Both the position numbers and the translations under genes were made by a program. Of a stretch of 64,000 bases of DNA, positions 32,704-41,150 are shown piece by piece. Positions within the stretch are counted from its first letter, which is position 1. Each line of letters begins with the position of its first letter. Source of the DNA: Streptomyces sp. NBC_01381 (GTDB taxonomy: Bacteria; Actinomycetota; Actinomycetes; Streptomycetales; Streptomycetaceae); assembly GCF_026340305.1 (NCBI RefSeq), contig NZ_JAPEPI010000002.1, positions 3,348,001 to 3,412,000 of the forward strand, read 5' to 3'. The notes beneath the pieces are model-generated. The model saw nothing but the letters and a program-made list of their open reading frames with translations, was not told the DNA's origin and did not search any database.

Positions 32704-33876
32704 ATGGCCGCTGAGTCATTCTCTGCCGCGGGGGATACTTCTGGGACCGGCGAACCTCTGTTTTCGACGTCGGTTCACTGGGGCACCGCGCAGCTCGGCG
32801 CCCCACCCCACGCCCCCCACGCCCCGCACGCCCCGTGGCCGCAGGCATTCGACCACGACGCGGACGACGTTCCTTCGGAGCGGACCGCGCACGACGCCGC
32901 CGACGGACCCTCGGAACAGACGGCGCACGAGGCCGACGACGGGCCCCTGGAACAGCTGGTGTCCGGCTTGGACGACGACGCGGTGGAAGAGCTCATACGC
33001 GTCGCCGTGGTGTCCAGGCCCCTGGACGACGTCGTCGACCTCGTCACTCTCTTGGAGCAGACACCTGACGGCGTGTCGGCCGCCGCCTCGGTGCTCCGCC
33101 TGGCCGCCGTGGCCCGCTCCGTCGACGACGTCTCCCGGCTGGTGGAACTGATGGGCCCGCCGGAACACGCCGCCGAGCACATGGACGAGGCAATTCGGCA
33201 CGCCGTCGAGGAACGGCCCATACCGGAGGTGAGCCGTCTCGTTCACCTGCTCTCCCAGCCCCCGCACGATCCGCACAGCGGCGCCGAGGCGGTGCGTGCC
33301 GCCGGTACGACCAGATCTGTCGAGGATCTGATGAAGCTGATGGGCAGCCTGAGAGAACGCAAGGACGCCGACAACACCGAGGCCTGCCCCCCGGCCATGC
33401 CGATCGCGCCGCCGGCCGAGGCCGTCAGCCCCGCACCCGTCCCGGCTGCCGAGGCCACGCACGCTCGAGGCACAACACCCCTGGTGTGGCTGCGTCGTGC
33501 GGCAGGTGTACTTCTTCTGCTCTGTGCGGCGGCTCATTTCCCGCTGAACTGGTCGGACGCGTCCACCCTCGGTCTCTCCGCCGCGCTCGGCGTCTCCGTC
33601 ATCTGCGCTCTGGCGGGGGCGGCACTGTGCCTGAGCGGGTCACCGGTCGTGGCCGTGGTGAGCACCCTGGTGGCAGGTGTGCTGGTCGTCAGCCACCTCG
33701 TGGATGATCGGGTCGACTCCAGAACGCTCGCCTACGTGTTGCGGCCTGACGGGGTGACAGCAGCGCTTCCCGCCCTGTCGGCGGTGGTCGCGACGGGGGC
33801 CTCCCTGCTGGTCGTGGCGTTCACGGTCGCCGGCCTCCGGGCCCCGGCGAACCGGGACCCCGCCCCGGGTAGCTAG
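32704..33876 (+). CDS. Repeat-containing membrane protein of unknown function
   Basis: A protein of about 390 aa. After a His/Pro/acidic N-terminus come about four imperfect ~37-residue repeats (about 80-230) with the pattern RPLDDVVDLVTLLEQ, RSVDDVSRLVELMG, RPIPEVSRLVHLLSQ, RSVEDLMKLMGSL. The C-terminal 130 residues hold four predicted transmembrane helices (VWLRRAAGVLLLLCAAAHF, LGVSVICALAGAALCL, VVAVVSTLVAGVLVVSHLV, VVATGASLLVVAFTVAG). ATG 32704 has GGAG 8 bases upstream; two GTGs lie just before it. No family is recognised; repeats facing the cytosol could bind protein partners. Confidence 0.75.
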   Translation: MAAESFSAAGDTSGTGEPLFSTSVHWGTAQLGAPPHAPHAPHAPWPQAFDHDADDVPSERTAHDAADGPSEQTAHEADDGPLEQLVSGLDDDAVEELIRVAVVSRPLDDVVDLVTLLEQTPDGVSAAASVLRLAAVARSVDDVSRLVELMGPPEHAAEHMDEAIRHAVEERPIPEVSRLVHLLSQPPHDPHSGAEAVRAAGTTRSVEDLMKLMGSLRERKDADNTEACPPAMPIAPPAEAVSPAPVPAAEATHARGTTPLVWLRRAAGVLLLLCAAAHFPLNWSDASTLGLSAALGVSVICALAGAALCLSGSPVVAVVSTLVAGVLVVSHLVDDRVDSRTLAYVLRPDGVTAALPALSAVVATGASLLVVAFTVAGLRAPANRDPAPGS

Positions 33877-34261
33877 GCGTACACGAGGAGATGCTCGCGC
33901 TGATCGACGACATCGCCGATGAGCGCGAGCCGGAAGCTGCGGAAGTGCGGGGCGTTCGCCGGGAGTTCGGCGATTTCCAGCAGATGGATCCCGCGCCGAT
34001 CCGGCAGGAGCTGCAGCTTGTCCAGCCGGAGCCCGGGAGCGAACCGCCTGCACCGGGCGTGGACTACGCGCCCCTCATTCGCCGGATCCGAGCGCCGTGT
34101 TGAGCCACGTGCCTCGGGTCCGCTGTCCTGCTCCACCGAGCCGACCAGAGCGGCGATGGAGACCGCCTGCAGCGACGCTCGCCAGGCGGCATCGGCCGCC
34201 GACATCGCCCGGGCGATGGGGCACGGCTTGGTGCAGTCCTCGGGCGGTGTCCCGAAGGGGC

Positions 34262-34425
34262 TCGCTGGCGGATCTCGTGCACATGAAGAATGTCCCGCTG
34301 GCCGACGTCGACCACGTCGACCGGGCCGTCCTGCCGATCGGCACCGACTACCCGCCCGGCCACGGACTGGACTGGCACGAACACCGGCGCGCGCAGTTCT
34401 GTACGGCGCGGTAGTCCCCACGGGT
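34262..34425 (+). pseudogene. AraC-family regulator N-terminal cupin fragment
   Basis: The peptide DRAVLPIGTDYPPGHGLDWH then EHRRAQF matches the ligand-binding cupin at the N-terminus of AraC-type regulators (…GTDYPPGH.L.WH.HRRAQ). A one-base frameshift near 34400 would continue into LYGAVVPTGQRAVMV. No DNA-binding domain remains. Confidence 0.55.
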
Positions 34426-35044
34426 CAGCGCGCCGTGATGGTGCTGCGGTTCTGTACCGCAGAGGTGCATGGCTGGCTCGACCTCTGGCATACGAATAAA
34501 CGTTGCCGTAGCGGTGGTCGAGGGCGGCAAGGCGGTCTGGGCCGGTCCAGCCGGTGCCCATGTCGGCACTGTTCACGGTGATGTGCTGCTTGTCGGGCAT
34601 GAGACAGGTGACGTCGACCGAGGCCACCAGGTAGACGATGAGGTCCGTATCCAGGCACTGCGTGTGTGCCGGCCCGGTGGCGAGCCAGTCCCGTACGGCC
34701 AGGGAGCTCAGCGTCTCGTGGCGCAGCTCGGGGTCCCAGTCGGCCAGGCGGGCAGCGCGGCGGCGGCCGGAACGGTCGGCTGCCTCGCCTCGTACTTGAG
34801 CTCGCGTTCTGTGACGAGTGGTGACGCCTCAATGGCGTCACGCGTCGGACCCGCTCGCGACCGCGGCAGTCGGTTACGCCTCCGCATGCAGGCGCTCAGT
34901 CCGCGGCACCTCGGCACCTCGGCGCCTTCGAACCGTCGCGCACGCTGACGACGGCGGTCGCTCTGTGCTGCTGCCCGTTCACCCCGGGACCCATCCTCAC
35001 CGAGACCGGCGCCGCCGTTCCCGACCCGATGCAAGTCGGCGACC

Positions 35045-35354
35045 TTGAATAGGGTGGCCGTATTAGCAGGAGTCACCGCGATCGTCGCGAGTAACAAGCA
35101 GGGGGAACGCACAGTCTGCTCGCGTGCAGGCACAAGCAGCTGCCGAGGTGCAGCAGTCGGCAGCTCGGCGCGAGATACGGCGAACGGCATATCGGGAGTT
35201 CGCTGCGCAGGTAAACCTACTCGGCGACCACCATCGGCAAACTCCCCAAATCCTCGGCATTCAGGGCCCCGTGATCGCTGGCGCGGCCATGGCCTTCTCA
35301 TCGGTCTTCGTCGTCGGCAACAGCCTCCGGCTGCGCCGCTTCAAGGGGGTGTGA
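35045..35354 (+). pseudogene. Fragment related to the gene at 40713
   Basis: Two plus-strand frames join near 35122: AVLAGVTAIVASNKQGERTV and then RVQAQAAAEVQQSAARREIR followed by RTAYREFAAQVNLLGDHHRQ. This repeats the pattern LASW...GN.RA.RVQAEA..R.QH...RELRR.AY.EL of the 40713 gene in the same orientation. The sequence after HHRQ does not continue the match. It is a truncated, frameshifted copy. Confidence 0.55.
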
Positions 35355-35375
35355 GCGACGCCGACTCGCGTACGG

Positions 35376-35410
35376 AGGGCGGACACGGGCAATAGCCCCG
35401 TGTCCGCCCT
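35376..35410. terminator. Perfect 14-base-stem terminator
   Basis: AGGGCGGACACGGG (35376-35389) and CCCGTGTCCGCCCT (35397-35410) pair perfectly around a 7-base loop. It ends the degraded stretch and precedes the convergent small secreted peptide gene. Confidence 0.85.
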
Positions 35411-35565
35411 CGCGTTTCTGATCAGGCCTTCGGTTGTGGTCGGCAGGGCGGTCAGGGAGAGGGATCCTGTCCCTGTCCCTGACCGCCCTGGGGGTGGGTG
35501 GACTTCTTCCGTGTGCGGTTGTGCGGTTGTGCGGTGTGCGGGCAGGAATTGCCCGCAGTTGTCCG

Positions 35566-35802
35566 TCAGTTACAGAAGTTGAGGAGGGCGAGGAGGCCGT
35601 TGCCGCACTGGAACTCGTCCCCGCCGCCGTGGCCGCCCTGGGCAGGGGCGGCCTTTGCGGCGACGGACGTGGCGGGCGTCGCGGCCACGGCGGATGTGGC
35701 AGTTGCCACCCCCGCCGCACAAGCGATGCCCACGACGGCACTCACCGCGAATGCCCGGGATATGAGGGACAGGGACTTCTTGGAGTGAGGTGTGGTGTTC
35801 AT
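35566..35802 (-). CDS. Small secreted Cys-containing peptide
   Basis: A 78-aa peptide with a clear signal: KKSLSLISRAFAVSAVVGIA and onward to SAVAA, likely cleaved near residue 41. The mature part is about 37 residues, rich in Ala and Gly, ending GGGDEFQCGNGLLALLNFCN with two Cys that could form a small disulfide loop. The QCGN...LLN..C pattern is faintly like chaplin or rodlin ends, but it is too short to assign. The start ATG 35802 has only a weak GGTG site. It lies beside the ISL3-type element. Confidence 0.7.
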   Translation of the reverse strand: MNTTPHSKKSLSLISRAFAVSAVVGIACAAGVATATSAVAATPATSVAAKAAPAQGGHGGGDEFQCGNGLLALLNFCN

Positions 35803-36014
35803 GCATTCACCATGCCCACCCTCGCGACCAGTCGCTCGCCGAGCGCATCCGAGCGGGTGAGCCACCCCTCGTAGAGCTCTCGGCGCTGCCGCCGATCCGG
35901 CTGCACGCGCTGCCTGAGCGTCCTACTTGGTTGTGGCCGCGTTTCCGTGACAGGTGAGACGTTTGATGGAGCGCCTGCGGGACTGTGGGACATTCCGACG
36001 GGGATTGCACTGCC

Positions 36015-37601
36015 ATGCAGGTGGAGACGCTTGAAGACTTACTCTTCGCGGGTTTGGGCCTCAAGGTGCGGCAGATCGTGGCCGTCGATGGCCGCTTGAC
36101 TGTTGACGCGTCAGGATGCGGCTCACCCGGCAGATGTCCCGCGTGCGGCCATCGTGCCTCACGGGTCCACAGCCGCTACTGGCGTCAGATATCCGAGTTG
36201 CCCGCTGGGGGGAGGCGGGAGGTAGTCATCCGCCTTCACGTGCGTCGGTTCTTTTGTGATCAGAGTCAGTGCTTGCGCAGGGCGGTCGTGGAACAGGTGG
36301 CGGGCCTGACCGAGCCACGACGCCGTGCTTCAGTAGTGGCGCGAGCGGCAATGCGGGCGGTCGCCATGGAACTCGGCGGGCGGGCGGGCCAGCGTCTGTG
36401 CGCCAATCTACGGATCAATGGCCGACGCACCGCGCTCCTGGGCGAGCTGGTGGCACCGTCCGTTCCAGCCCAGGCACCGCGGATACTCGGTATCGACGAG
36501 TTTGCGTTCCGCAGGGGACGGACCTGCGGCACCGTTCTCGTCGACGTCGAGACCTCCAGGCCCGTGGACGTTCTACCGGACCGGGAGACCGCCTCGGTCG
36601 CGACGTGGCTTCGCGAGCACCCCGGCACGGAGATCGTGTGCCGCGACCGTCTGATGGCCTTCACCAGGGCCATCCAGCAGGCGGCCCCCAACGCCCGGGA
36701 AGTGGCCGATCGCTGGCACCTCCTCCAGAACCTCTCAACGGCCGTGGAGAAGACGTGCCGCAGCCATCGCGCATGCCTGCGCCGACCTGTCGCCCCAGAC
36801 AACGGATCGCCCTCTGCTGTGCCGGCGACTCCTCTTCCGGAGCGCGTGTGCCAACGCCACCGGGAGATCACCGAATTGGCCGCTGCGGGGCTCTCACTCA
36901 GCGGCATCGGGCGTCGCCTGCACCTGGACCGCAAGACGGTACGGCGCTACCGGAACCAAGACCTTGAGGGCCTCCTCGCTTCGGCACGGGACCGGGGCAT
37001 CGGTGTCCTCGACCCGTTCACCGCATACGTCCAGCACCGCTTCCGCGTGGGCTGCACGAGTTCGATGCAGCTCTACCGGGAGGTGTGCGCTCTCGGCCAC
37101 ACGGGTGGCTATCGCGTCGTGAACCGCTACATGGCGGACGTCAGAAAGGGCGCGGCGATCCCCGCCCAGGCAGCTGCACCCAGTCCTCGTACCATCACCG
37201 CATGGATCATGCGTCCGCAGGAGGCACTGCGCCCCTCGGAGGCAGCGGAGTTGGATGACCTACGAAACGCCTGCCCTGAGGTTGCCGCCGCCTGCGACCT
37301 CGCGCGGGAGTTCACCGATTTGCTCCGCCACCGCCACCGCCACCGCCACCGCCACCGCCACCGCCACGGCCATCGACTTCGGGACTGGATCCAGAAAGCT
37401 GAACTGAGCGGACCTGAAGCCATCGGCATTTTTGCCGACTCCATCCGCCAAGACCTCCAGGCCGTCACCGCCGGCCTCACCCTGCCCTACAGCTCCGGCA
37501 TCGTCGAAGGACACATCAACAGGATCAAGACGATCAAGCGGCAAATGTACGGCCGTGCCTCTTTCACTCTGCTCAGAGCCCGCATCCTCCTCCAGCCGTA
37601 G
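36015..37601 (+). CDS. ISL3-type transposase with (His-Arg)n tract
   Basis: A 528-aa transposase. An N-terminal zinc-finger-like part (CPACGHRASRVHSRY, FFCDQSQC) is followed by a DDE catalytic domain: ILGIDEFAFRRG (first Asp), VCRDRLMAFTRAIQ (second Asp, about 217), and near the end SSGIVEGHINRIKTIKRQMY (Glu). A helix-turn-helix insert LSLSGIGRRLHLDRKTVRRY lies between. ATG 36015 starts the family-like MQVETLEDLLF; the frame is open to 35985. About residue 440 the hexamer array adds seven His-Arg units ahead of the last catalytic part, which may weaken activity. Confidence 0.88.
   Translation: MQVETLEDLLFAGLGLKVRQIVAVDGRLTVDASGCGSPGRCPACGHRASRVHSRYWRQISELPAGGRREVVIRLHVRRFFCDQSQCLRRAVVEQVAGLTEPRRRASVVARAAMRAVAMELGGRAGQRLCANLRINGRRTALLGELVAPSVPAQAPRILGIDEFAFRRGRTCGTVLVDVETSRPVDVLPDRETASVATWLREHPGTEIVCRDRLMAFTRAIQQAAPNAREVADRWHLLQNLSTAVEKTCRSHRACLRRPVAPDNGSPSAVPATPLPERVCQRHREITELAAAGLSLSGIGRRLHLDRKTVRRYRNQDLEGLLASARDRGIGVLDPFTAYVQHRFRVGCTSSMQLYREVCALGHTGGYRVVNRYMADVRKGAAIPAQAAAPSPRTITAWIMRPQEALRPSEAAELDDLRNACPEVAAACDLAREFTDLLRHRHRHRHRHRHRHGHRLRDWIQKAELSGPEAIGIFADSIRQDLQAVTAGLTLPYSSGIVEGHINRIKTIKRQMYGRASFTLLRARILLQP
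37325..37366. repeat. (CCGCCA)7 hexanucleotide array in transposase gene
   Basis: Seven perfect CCGCCA units followed by a degenerate one, in frame, encoding alternating His and Arg. Its purity suggests recent expansion by slippage. Confidence 0.9.
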
Positions 37602-37833
37602 CTGTCCCGGAAGCATCGCCCCGGGCTCCAGGGCCGTTTCGCCAGGGGATCTCCCTCACGTGGCCTCGCTGTTCACCGGCAGGGCCGAGCGTTTGAGTTG
37701 ACGGGAGTTCCCGCGTGCTGGCCTGGTGCCGTTGTGGGGACGGACGGGAGCAATGGCCGTAGCGTGGGGTGGGGGGCGAACGGCGATGCCGGTCGCTGGC
37801 GGTCTGGTTGGCCGGCAGGACGTGGGGGGCGCT

Positions 37834-40131
37834 GTGGTGGATGTCGATCTTCAGGTTGAGGTCGGGCCGGGTGGCAGCGACGGCTACCCGGTGGTGTTCC
37901 GGACGACGGGCGGGGATGAAACGCCGGGTGTGATGCGGCTGCCGCCGGCGCACGAACTGGAGGCTCAGGCGGCACGGATACCGGATGCGGTGGTGGCTTC
38001 CTCGGCCCTGGTGCGCCGCGCCCTGGCCGATGGCGAGGCACCAGTACGGGAGCTGGGGCGCACACTGTTCGACGCCCTGCTGGGCGGGCCCGGAGCGGGG
38101 TTGCTGCGGGCTGCGCGCAACCGTGCCGCCCTGCAGGGCGGCCAAGTCCGTCTGGTGCTGCACGTACAGGCTCCCGAGCTGGCGCGGCTGCCGTGGGAGT
38201 TCCTCTACGACACCAGCGAGGGCGACTATCTGTGCCTGGAGGTCCCGCTGGTGCGCCATCCGCAGGTGGCGCGGCCGGTGGCGCCGCTGCGGGTGATGCC
38301 GCCGCTGCGGATCCTGGGCATGGTCGCCCGCCCGGAGGATCAAGATCCGCTGGCGGTCCAGGCCGAACAGCTGCTTCTGCGCGAAGCTCTGTCCGGCCTG
38401 GTGGCGGAGGGCCGGGTGGAGCTGGACTGGACGGAAGGGCAGACCTGGCGTGATCTGCGTGAGGCGCTCCGCCGAGATGCTCGCAGCGCTCCTGTGCAAG
38501 GTGTCTTGCAACCGGGCGGGGCCCGGCGTGAGTGGCATGTGCTGCACTTCATCGGGCACGGAGGGTACGACACCCGCGCGCAGGAAGGCGCCCTGGCACT
38601 GGCCGGCGAGCAGGGAGGAACCTACCTGCTGAGTGCCGGGCAGTTGGCGATGCTGGTGGCCGGCCACCCCTCGCTGCGGCTGGCGGTACTCAACGCCTGC
38701 GAGACCGGGCGAGCGGGCGGACTCAACCCGTTCTCCAGCGTGGCGGGTGCACTGATGCACAAGGCCCTGCCCGCGGTGTTGGCGATGCAGTACGAGGTAA
38801 GCGACGAGGCCGCGCTGGAGTGCGCGCACGCTTTCTACTCGGCCTTGGCCCGGCAACTGCCGATCGACGTGGCGGTCATGGAAGCCCGCCAGGCCATGAT
38901 GCTGGCCCGCCCCGGCTCTTTGGAGTGGGGCACACCGGTGCTGTACATGCGCTCCCCCGACGGCCACGGCCACCTCTTCGACCTCACCGACACCCCCGGC
39001 CCCACCACACGGCCGTCCAACCACCCGGGCACCGATGTTCAGCAGGCGGGTAATCGGCTGATGGAGCAACGCCGCAAGGAGGGGCAAGCAGACCTGGATG
39101 AGCTGTATACCGAGGGGCTCGCTGCCTTTCACACCGAACGGTGGGACGAGGCCGTCGAGACGTTCCGCACGATCATCGCCTGCGACCGCAACTACCGCGA
39201 CAGTCAAGCCAAACTCACCAAGGCGCGCCACGGCCAGCGCCTCAACGCGCTGTATCAGGCAGCCATGGACGCAGCAGGCACCCGCCATTGGGGCCAGGCC
39301 ATCGAGCACCTCGAAGCGGTCGTCGCCGCCGAAGCCGACTACCGCGACGCCCAATCCCTGCTGGACCAAGCCCGCGCCCAGCAGGTCCGTGCCAGGCTGC
39401 GCGAGGAGATCACCACCTTGCACCGCGCCAGGCAGTGGCAGGCCGTCCTGGCCGCAGCCGAAAAACTCAACCAGCACACCCCCCTGAACACGGCACCGGC
39501 TCCCGACCCAGAACTGGAGGCGATCGTCAAAGCCGCCCAGGAGACTGCGGAGACCACCAACCGTCAGCAGACCCTCAAAGACCACTACCGCCAGGCCCTC
39601 GAACACGTCGATGCCGACCGCTGGCAAGAAGCCCTGCAGGCACTGGAGAAAGTCCGGGAGATCGACCCCGACTATCACGCCACTGCACAACTCACCGCCA
39701 AAGCCCGCCCGAAGACCAACCGCACCCTCAAAGCCGAGCCTTCGGCCCTCATCGAGGGGGCCGGCAGGGTCAACGCGATCGCGTTCAGCCCTGACGGCGA
39801 ACGCCTCGCCCTCGCATATGACAAGACCGCGCTCATCGTTGACGGCCACGGGCAGAAGCTCCTCACGCTCCGGCACAAGAATTGGAGAGGATGGAGGGCA
39901 GAATTGATTACTGGGGTGGTGTTCAGTCCGGACGGTCGCCGACTCGCCACCGCCAGTTTGGACAACACGGCGCGGGTGTGGGACGCCGAGACCGGCACGC
40001 GATGCCTGACCCTCACCCACGACAGCGGGGTGGTCGGGGTGGCGTTCAGTCCGGACGGTCGCCGACTTGCCACCGCCAGTTCGGACAACACGGCGCGGAT
40101 ATGGCAATTGGAGGAGGGCGATGATGGCTGA
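37834..40131 (+). CDS. CHAT-domain protease-like protein with TPR and WD40 repeats
   Basis: About 765 aa. Residues 1-400 form a CHAT (caspase-HetF) domain with the catalytic dyad His242 in HFIGHGGYD and Cys289 in VLNACETG. Residues ~400-650 are TPR-like helices (GLAAFHTERWDEAVETFRTI, AMDAAGTRHWGQAIEHLEAV, ALEHVDADRWQEALQALEKV). Residues ~665-765 hold only about three WD40 blades (VNAIAFSPDGERLA, GVVFSPDGRRLATASLDNTA, GVAFSPDGRRLATASSDNTA). CHAT proteases act in bacterial conflict and signalling, cutting partner proteins. GTG 37834 fits the family start (VDVDLQVEVG) with a GGGGGG site; frame open to 37726. Overlaps the next gene. Confidence 0.85.
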   Translation: MVDVDLQVEVGPGGSDGYPVVFRTTGGDETPGVMRLPPAHELEAQAARIPDAVVASSALVRRALADGEAPVRELGRTLFDALLGGPGAGLLRAARNRAALQGGQVRLVLHVQAPELARLPWEFLYDTSEGDYLCLEVPLVRHPQVARPVAPLRVMPPLRILGMVARPEDQDPLAVQAEQLLLREALSGLVAEGRVELDWTEGQTWRDLREALRRDARSAPVQGVLQPGGARREWHVLHFIGHGGYDTRAQEGALALAGEQGGTYLLSAGQLAMLVAGHPSLRLAVLNACETGRAGGLNPFSSVAGALMHKALPAVLAMQYEVSDEAALECAHAFYSALARQLPIDVAVMEARQAMMLARPGSLEWGTPVLYMRSPDGHGHLFDLTDTPGPTTRPSNHPGTDVQQAGNRLMEQRRKEGQADLDELYTEGLAAFHTERWDEAVETFRTIIACDRNYRDSQAKLTKARHGQRLNALYQAAMDAAGTRHWGQAIEHLEAVVAAEADYRDAQSLLDQARAQQVRARLREEITTLHRARQWQAVLAAAEKLNQHTPLNTAPAPDPELEAIVKAAQETAETTNRQQTLKDHYRQALEHVDADRWQEALQALEKVREIDPDYHATAQLTAKARPKTNRTLKAEPSALIEGAGRVNAIAFSPDGERLALAYDKTALIVDGHGQKLLTLRHKNWRGWRAELITGVVFSPDGRRLATASLDNTARVWDAETGTRCLTLTHDSGVVGVAFSPDGRRLATASSDNTARIWQLEEGDDG
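39913..40098. repeat. Near-identical WD40 blade repeats
   Basis: Two 63-base segments, 39913-39975 and 40036-40098, differ at three positions and are spaced 123 bases (41 codons, one WD40 blade). Such recent sequence identity within an otherwise diverged propeller points to blade gain or loss by recombination. Confidence 0.85.
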
Positions 40132-40615
40132 GCCCGACCGCATGCGCGCAGACCTTTTCGTCGACCACCGGATCACACGCGAACAGGAACAACCGCTGTC
40201 CGACGCACTGACTGCTCTCGGCTTCACCCCCAGCGTTCGGGTACTGCCACCACGCCGGGTAGTCGAGCCGCTTTCCTGGCTGATCCTTGTTTCTCTGCCC
40301 CTGCACGCCTTCCTGACCAAGGTGGGAAACAAGGCTGCCGAGGCCGCCTACCACCACCTTCAGAACGCCGTCCGCAACCTACGCGCCTCCTCCGCCACGG
40401 CTACCGCAGCCGCACCACCGGAGCCGTCACGCCCCGTGGTGCTCCAAGATCCGGCCACCGGCTTGCGCATCGTCCTGGATCCCGACCTGCCCCACGGCGC
40501 CTACCAGCAGCTCCTGTCCCTCGACCTGACCCGGTACCGCCTCGGCCCCCTGCACTACGACCTCACCCGCAGCCGCTGGCGCTCCCCACTCGACGAAGCC
40601 CAGCCCACTGACTGA
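40121..40615 (+). CDS. Small membrane-associated partner of the CHAT protein
   Basis: A 164-aa protein of unknown family. It has an N-terminal ~45-residue region (DHRITREQEQPLSDALTALG), one predicted membrane segment (WLILVSLPLHAFLTKV, about 53-68), a flexible Ala/Pro stretch, then a C-terminal part VVLQDPATGLRIVLDPDLPH and YRLGPLHYDLTRSRWR. ATG 40121 follows GGAGGAGG and overlaps the 3' end of the CHAT gene, so both are co-translated. It is a plausible substrate or effector of the CHAT protease, tethered to the membrane (inference). Confidence 0.75.
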   Translation: MMAEPDRMRADLFVDHRITREQEQPLSDALTALGFTPSVRVLPPRRVVEPLSWLILVSLPLHAFLTKVGNKAAEAAYHHLQNAVRNLRASSATATAAAPPEPSRPVVLQDPATGLRIVLDPDLPHGAYQQLLSLDLTRYRLGPLHYDLTRSRWRSPLDEAQPTD

Positions 40616-40712
40616 GCCAACCTGTTGGTTCCGTCCGTCTCTCAGCGACGGATACGACGCAGGGCCCGCATCACACAGGTGGCCAGGATCCTGGGACGGT
40701 GGCGGTACGGCC

Positions 40713-41150
40713 GTGCTCGCGAGCTGGGTGACCACCCTGGGGAACGCGCGGGCCGCCCGAGTCCAGGCCGAGGCTTCGGCGCGGGTCCAGCACCGAGTAC
40801 GGGTACGGGAGTTGAGGCGGGATGCCTACCTGGAGCTGATGGACCGCGCTCACGTCATCGGTGAGTGGTACCGGCGGGTCATAGACGCATTCCACCAGAT
40901 CGCCGACCCGGACCAGCAGCTGACCCGCCTCGAGGAACTGCGTTCAGAGCTACGCGAAGCGTACGACCCTCTCATGCGCAGTGTTCGTGTCGTCGTCCTT
41001 GAAGGGCCGCCTGCCACTGCTGAAGCGGGCCAGGGCGTGTTGGACGCGGCGAAGAAGGCTAACCGGTGCCTACGGCGCATCACCTGCGGTGACGCGGACG
41101 CGCACACGCGCTTCGTCGAAGCGGCGCGCGCCGCAATGGAAGCATCCTGA
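40713..41150 (+). CDS. Coiled-coil protein of a Streptomyces family, unknown function
   Basis: A 145-aa, mostly helical protein: LASWVTTLGNARAARVQAEA then RVQHRVRVRELRRDAYLELM, followed by helices to MEAS. It belongs to a family that I have seen in Streptomyces accessory regions, in which a short hydrophobic N-terminus anchors a long coiled coil; here the N-terminus starts at GTG 40713 and looks shortened (the frame upstream, GGGTA, is family-like but lacks a start). A broken relative lies at 35045-35354 in the same orientation. Function unknown. Confidence 0.7.
   Translation: MLASWVTTLGNARAARVQAEASARVQHRVRVRELRRDAYLELMDRAHVIGEWYRRVIDAFHQIADPDQQLTRLEELRSELREAYDPLMRSVRVVVLEGPPATAEAGQGVLDAAKKANRCLRRITCGDADAHTRFVEAARAAMEAS

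Larger units (their letters stand above)
33877..35375. other. Degraded region with gene fragments
   Basis: About 1.5 kb without an intact gene. High-GC3 fragments in changing frames include: minus 33876-34060 (LLEIAELPANAPHFRSFRLA, family not recognised), plus 34262-34425 (AraC-type cupin), minus 34450-34790 (LSSLAVRDWLATGP... and HITVNSADMGTGWTG, not recognised), and plus 35045-35354 (relative of the gene at 40713). Multiple frameshifts and the short pieces indicate decay and rearrangement rather than small real genes. Confidence 0.6.
35879..37689 (+). mobile_element. ISL3-family-like insertion sequence (ends tentative)
   Basis: A 1.8-kb segment with one transposase gene. Candidate terminal inverted repeats are CTCGGCGCTGCCG (35879-35891) and CGGCAGGGCCGAG (37677-37689), 12 of 13 positions matching. 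I did not find a convincing 8-base target duplication, so the ends may lie elsewhere. The element separates the degraded region from the CHAT gene. Confidence 0.5.

Noticed and set aside
33891..34103. 70-codon plus-strand frame starting MLALIDDIADE
   Set aside because: The opposite strand has equally coding-like sequence here, neither has a good start, and the region is clearly degraded.
37325..37366. CRISPR-like regular repeats
   Set aside because: The unit is 6 bases without spacers, so this is a simple tandem array, not a CRISPR array.
37573..40332. 919-codon minus-strand frame opposite the CHAT gene
   Set aside because: The plus strand encodes an intact CHAT dyad, TPR and WD40 repeats; the minus frame is a shadow.
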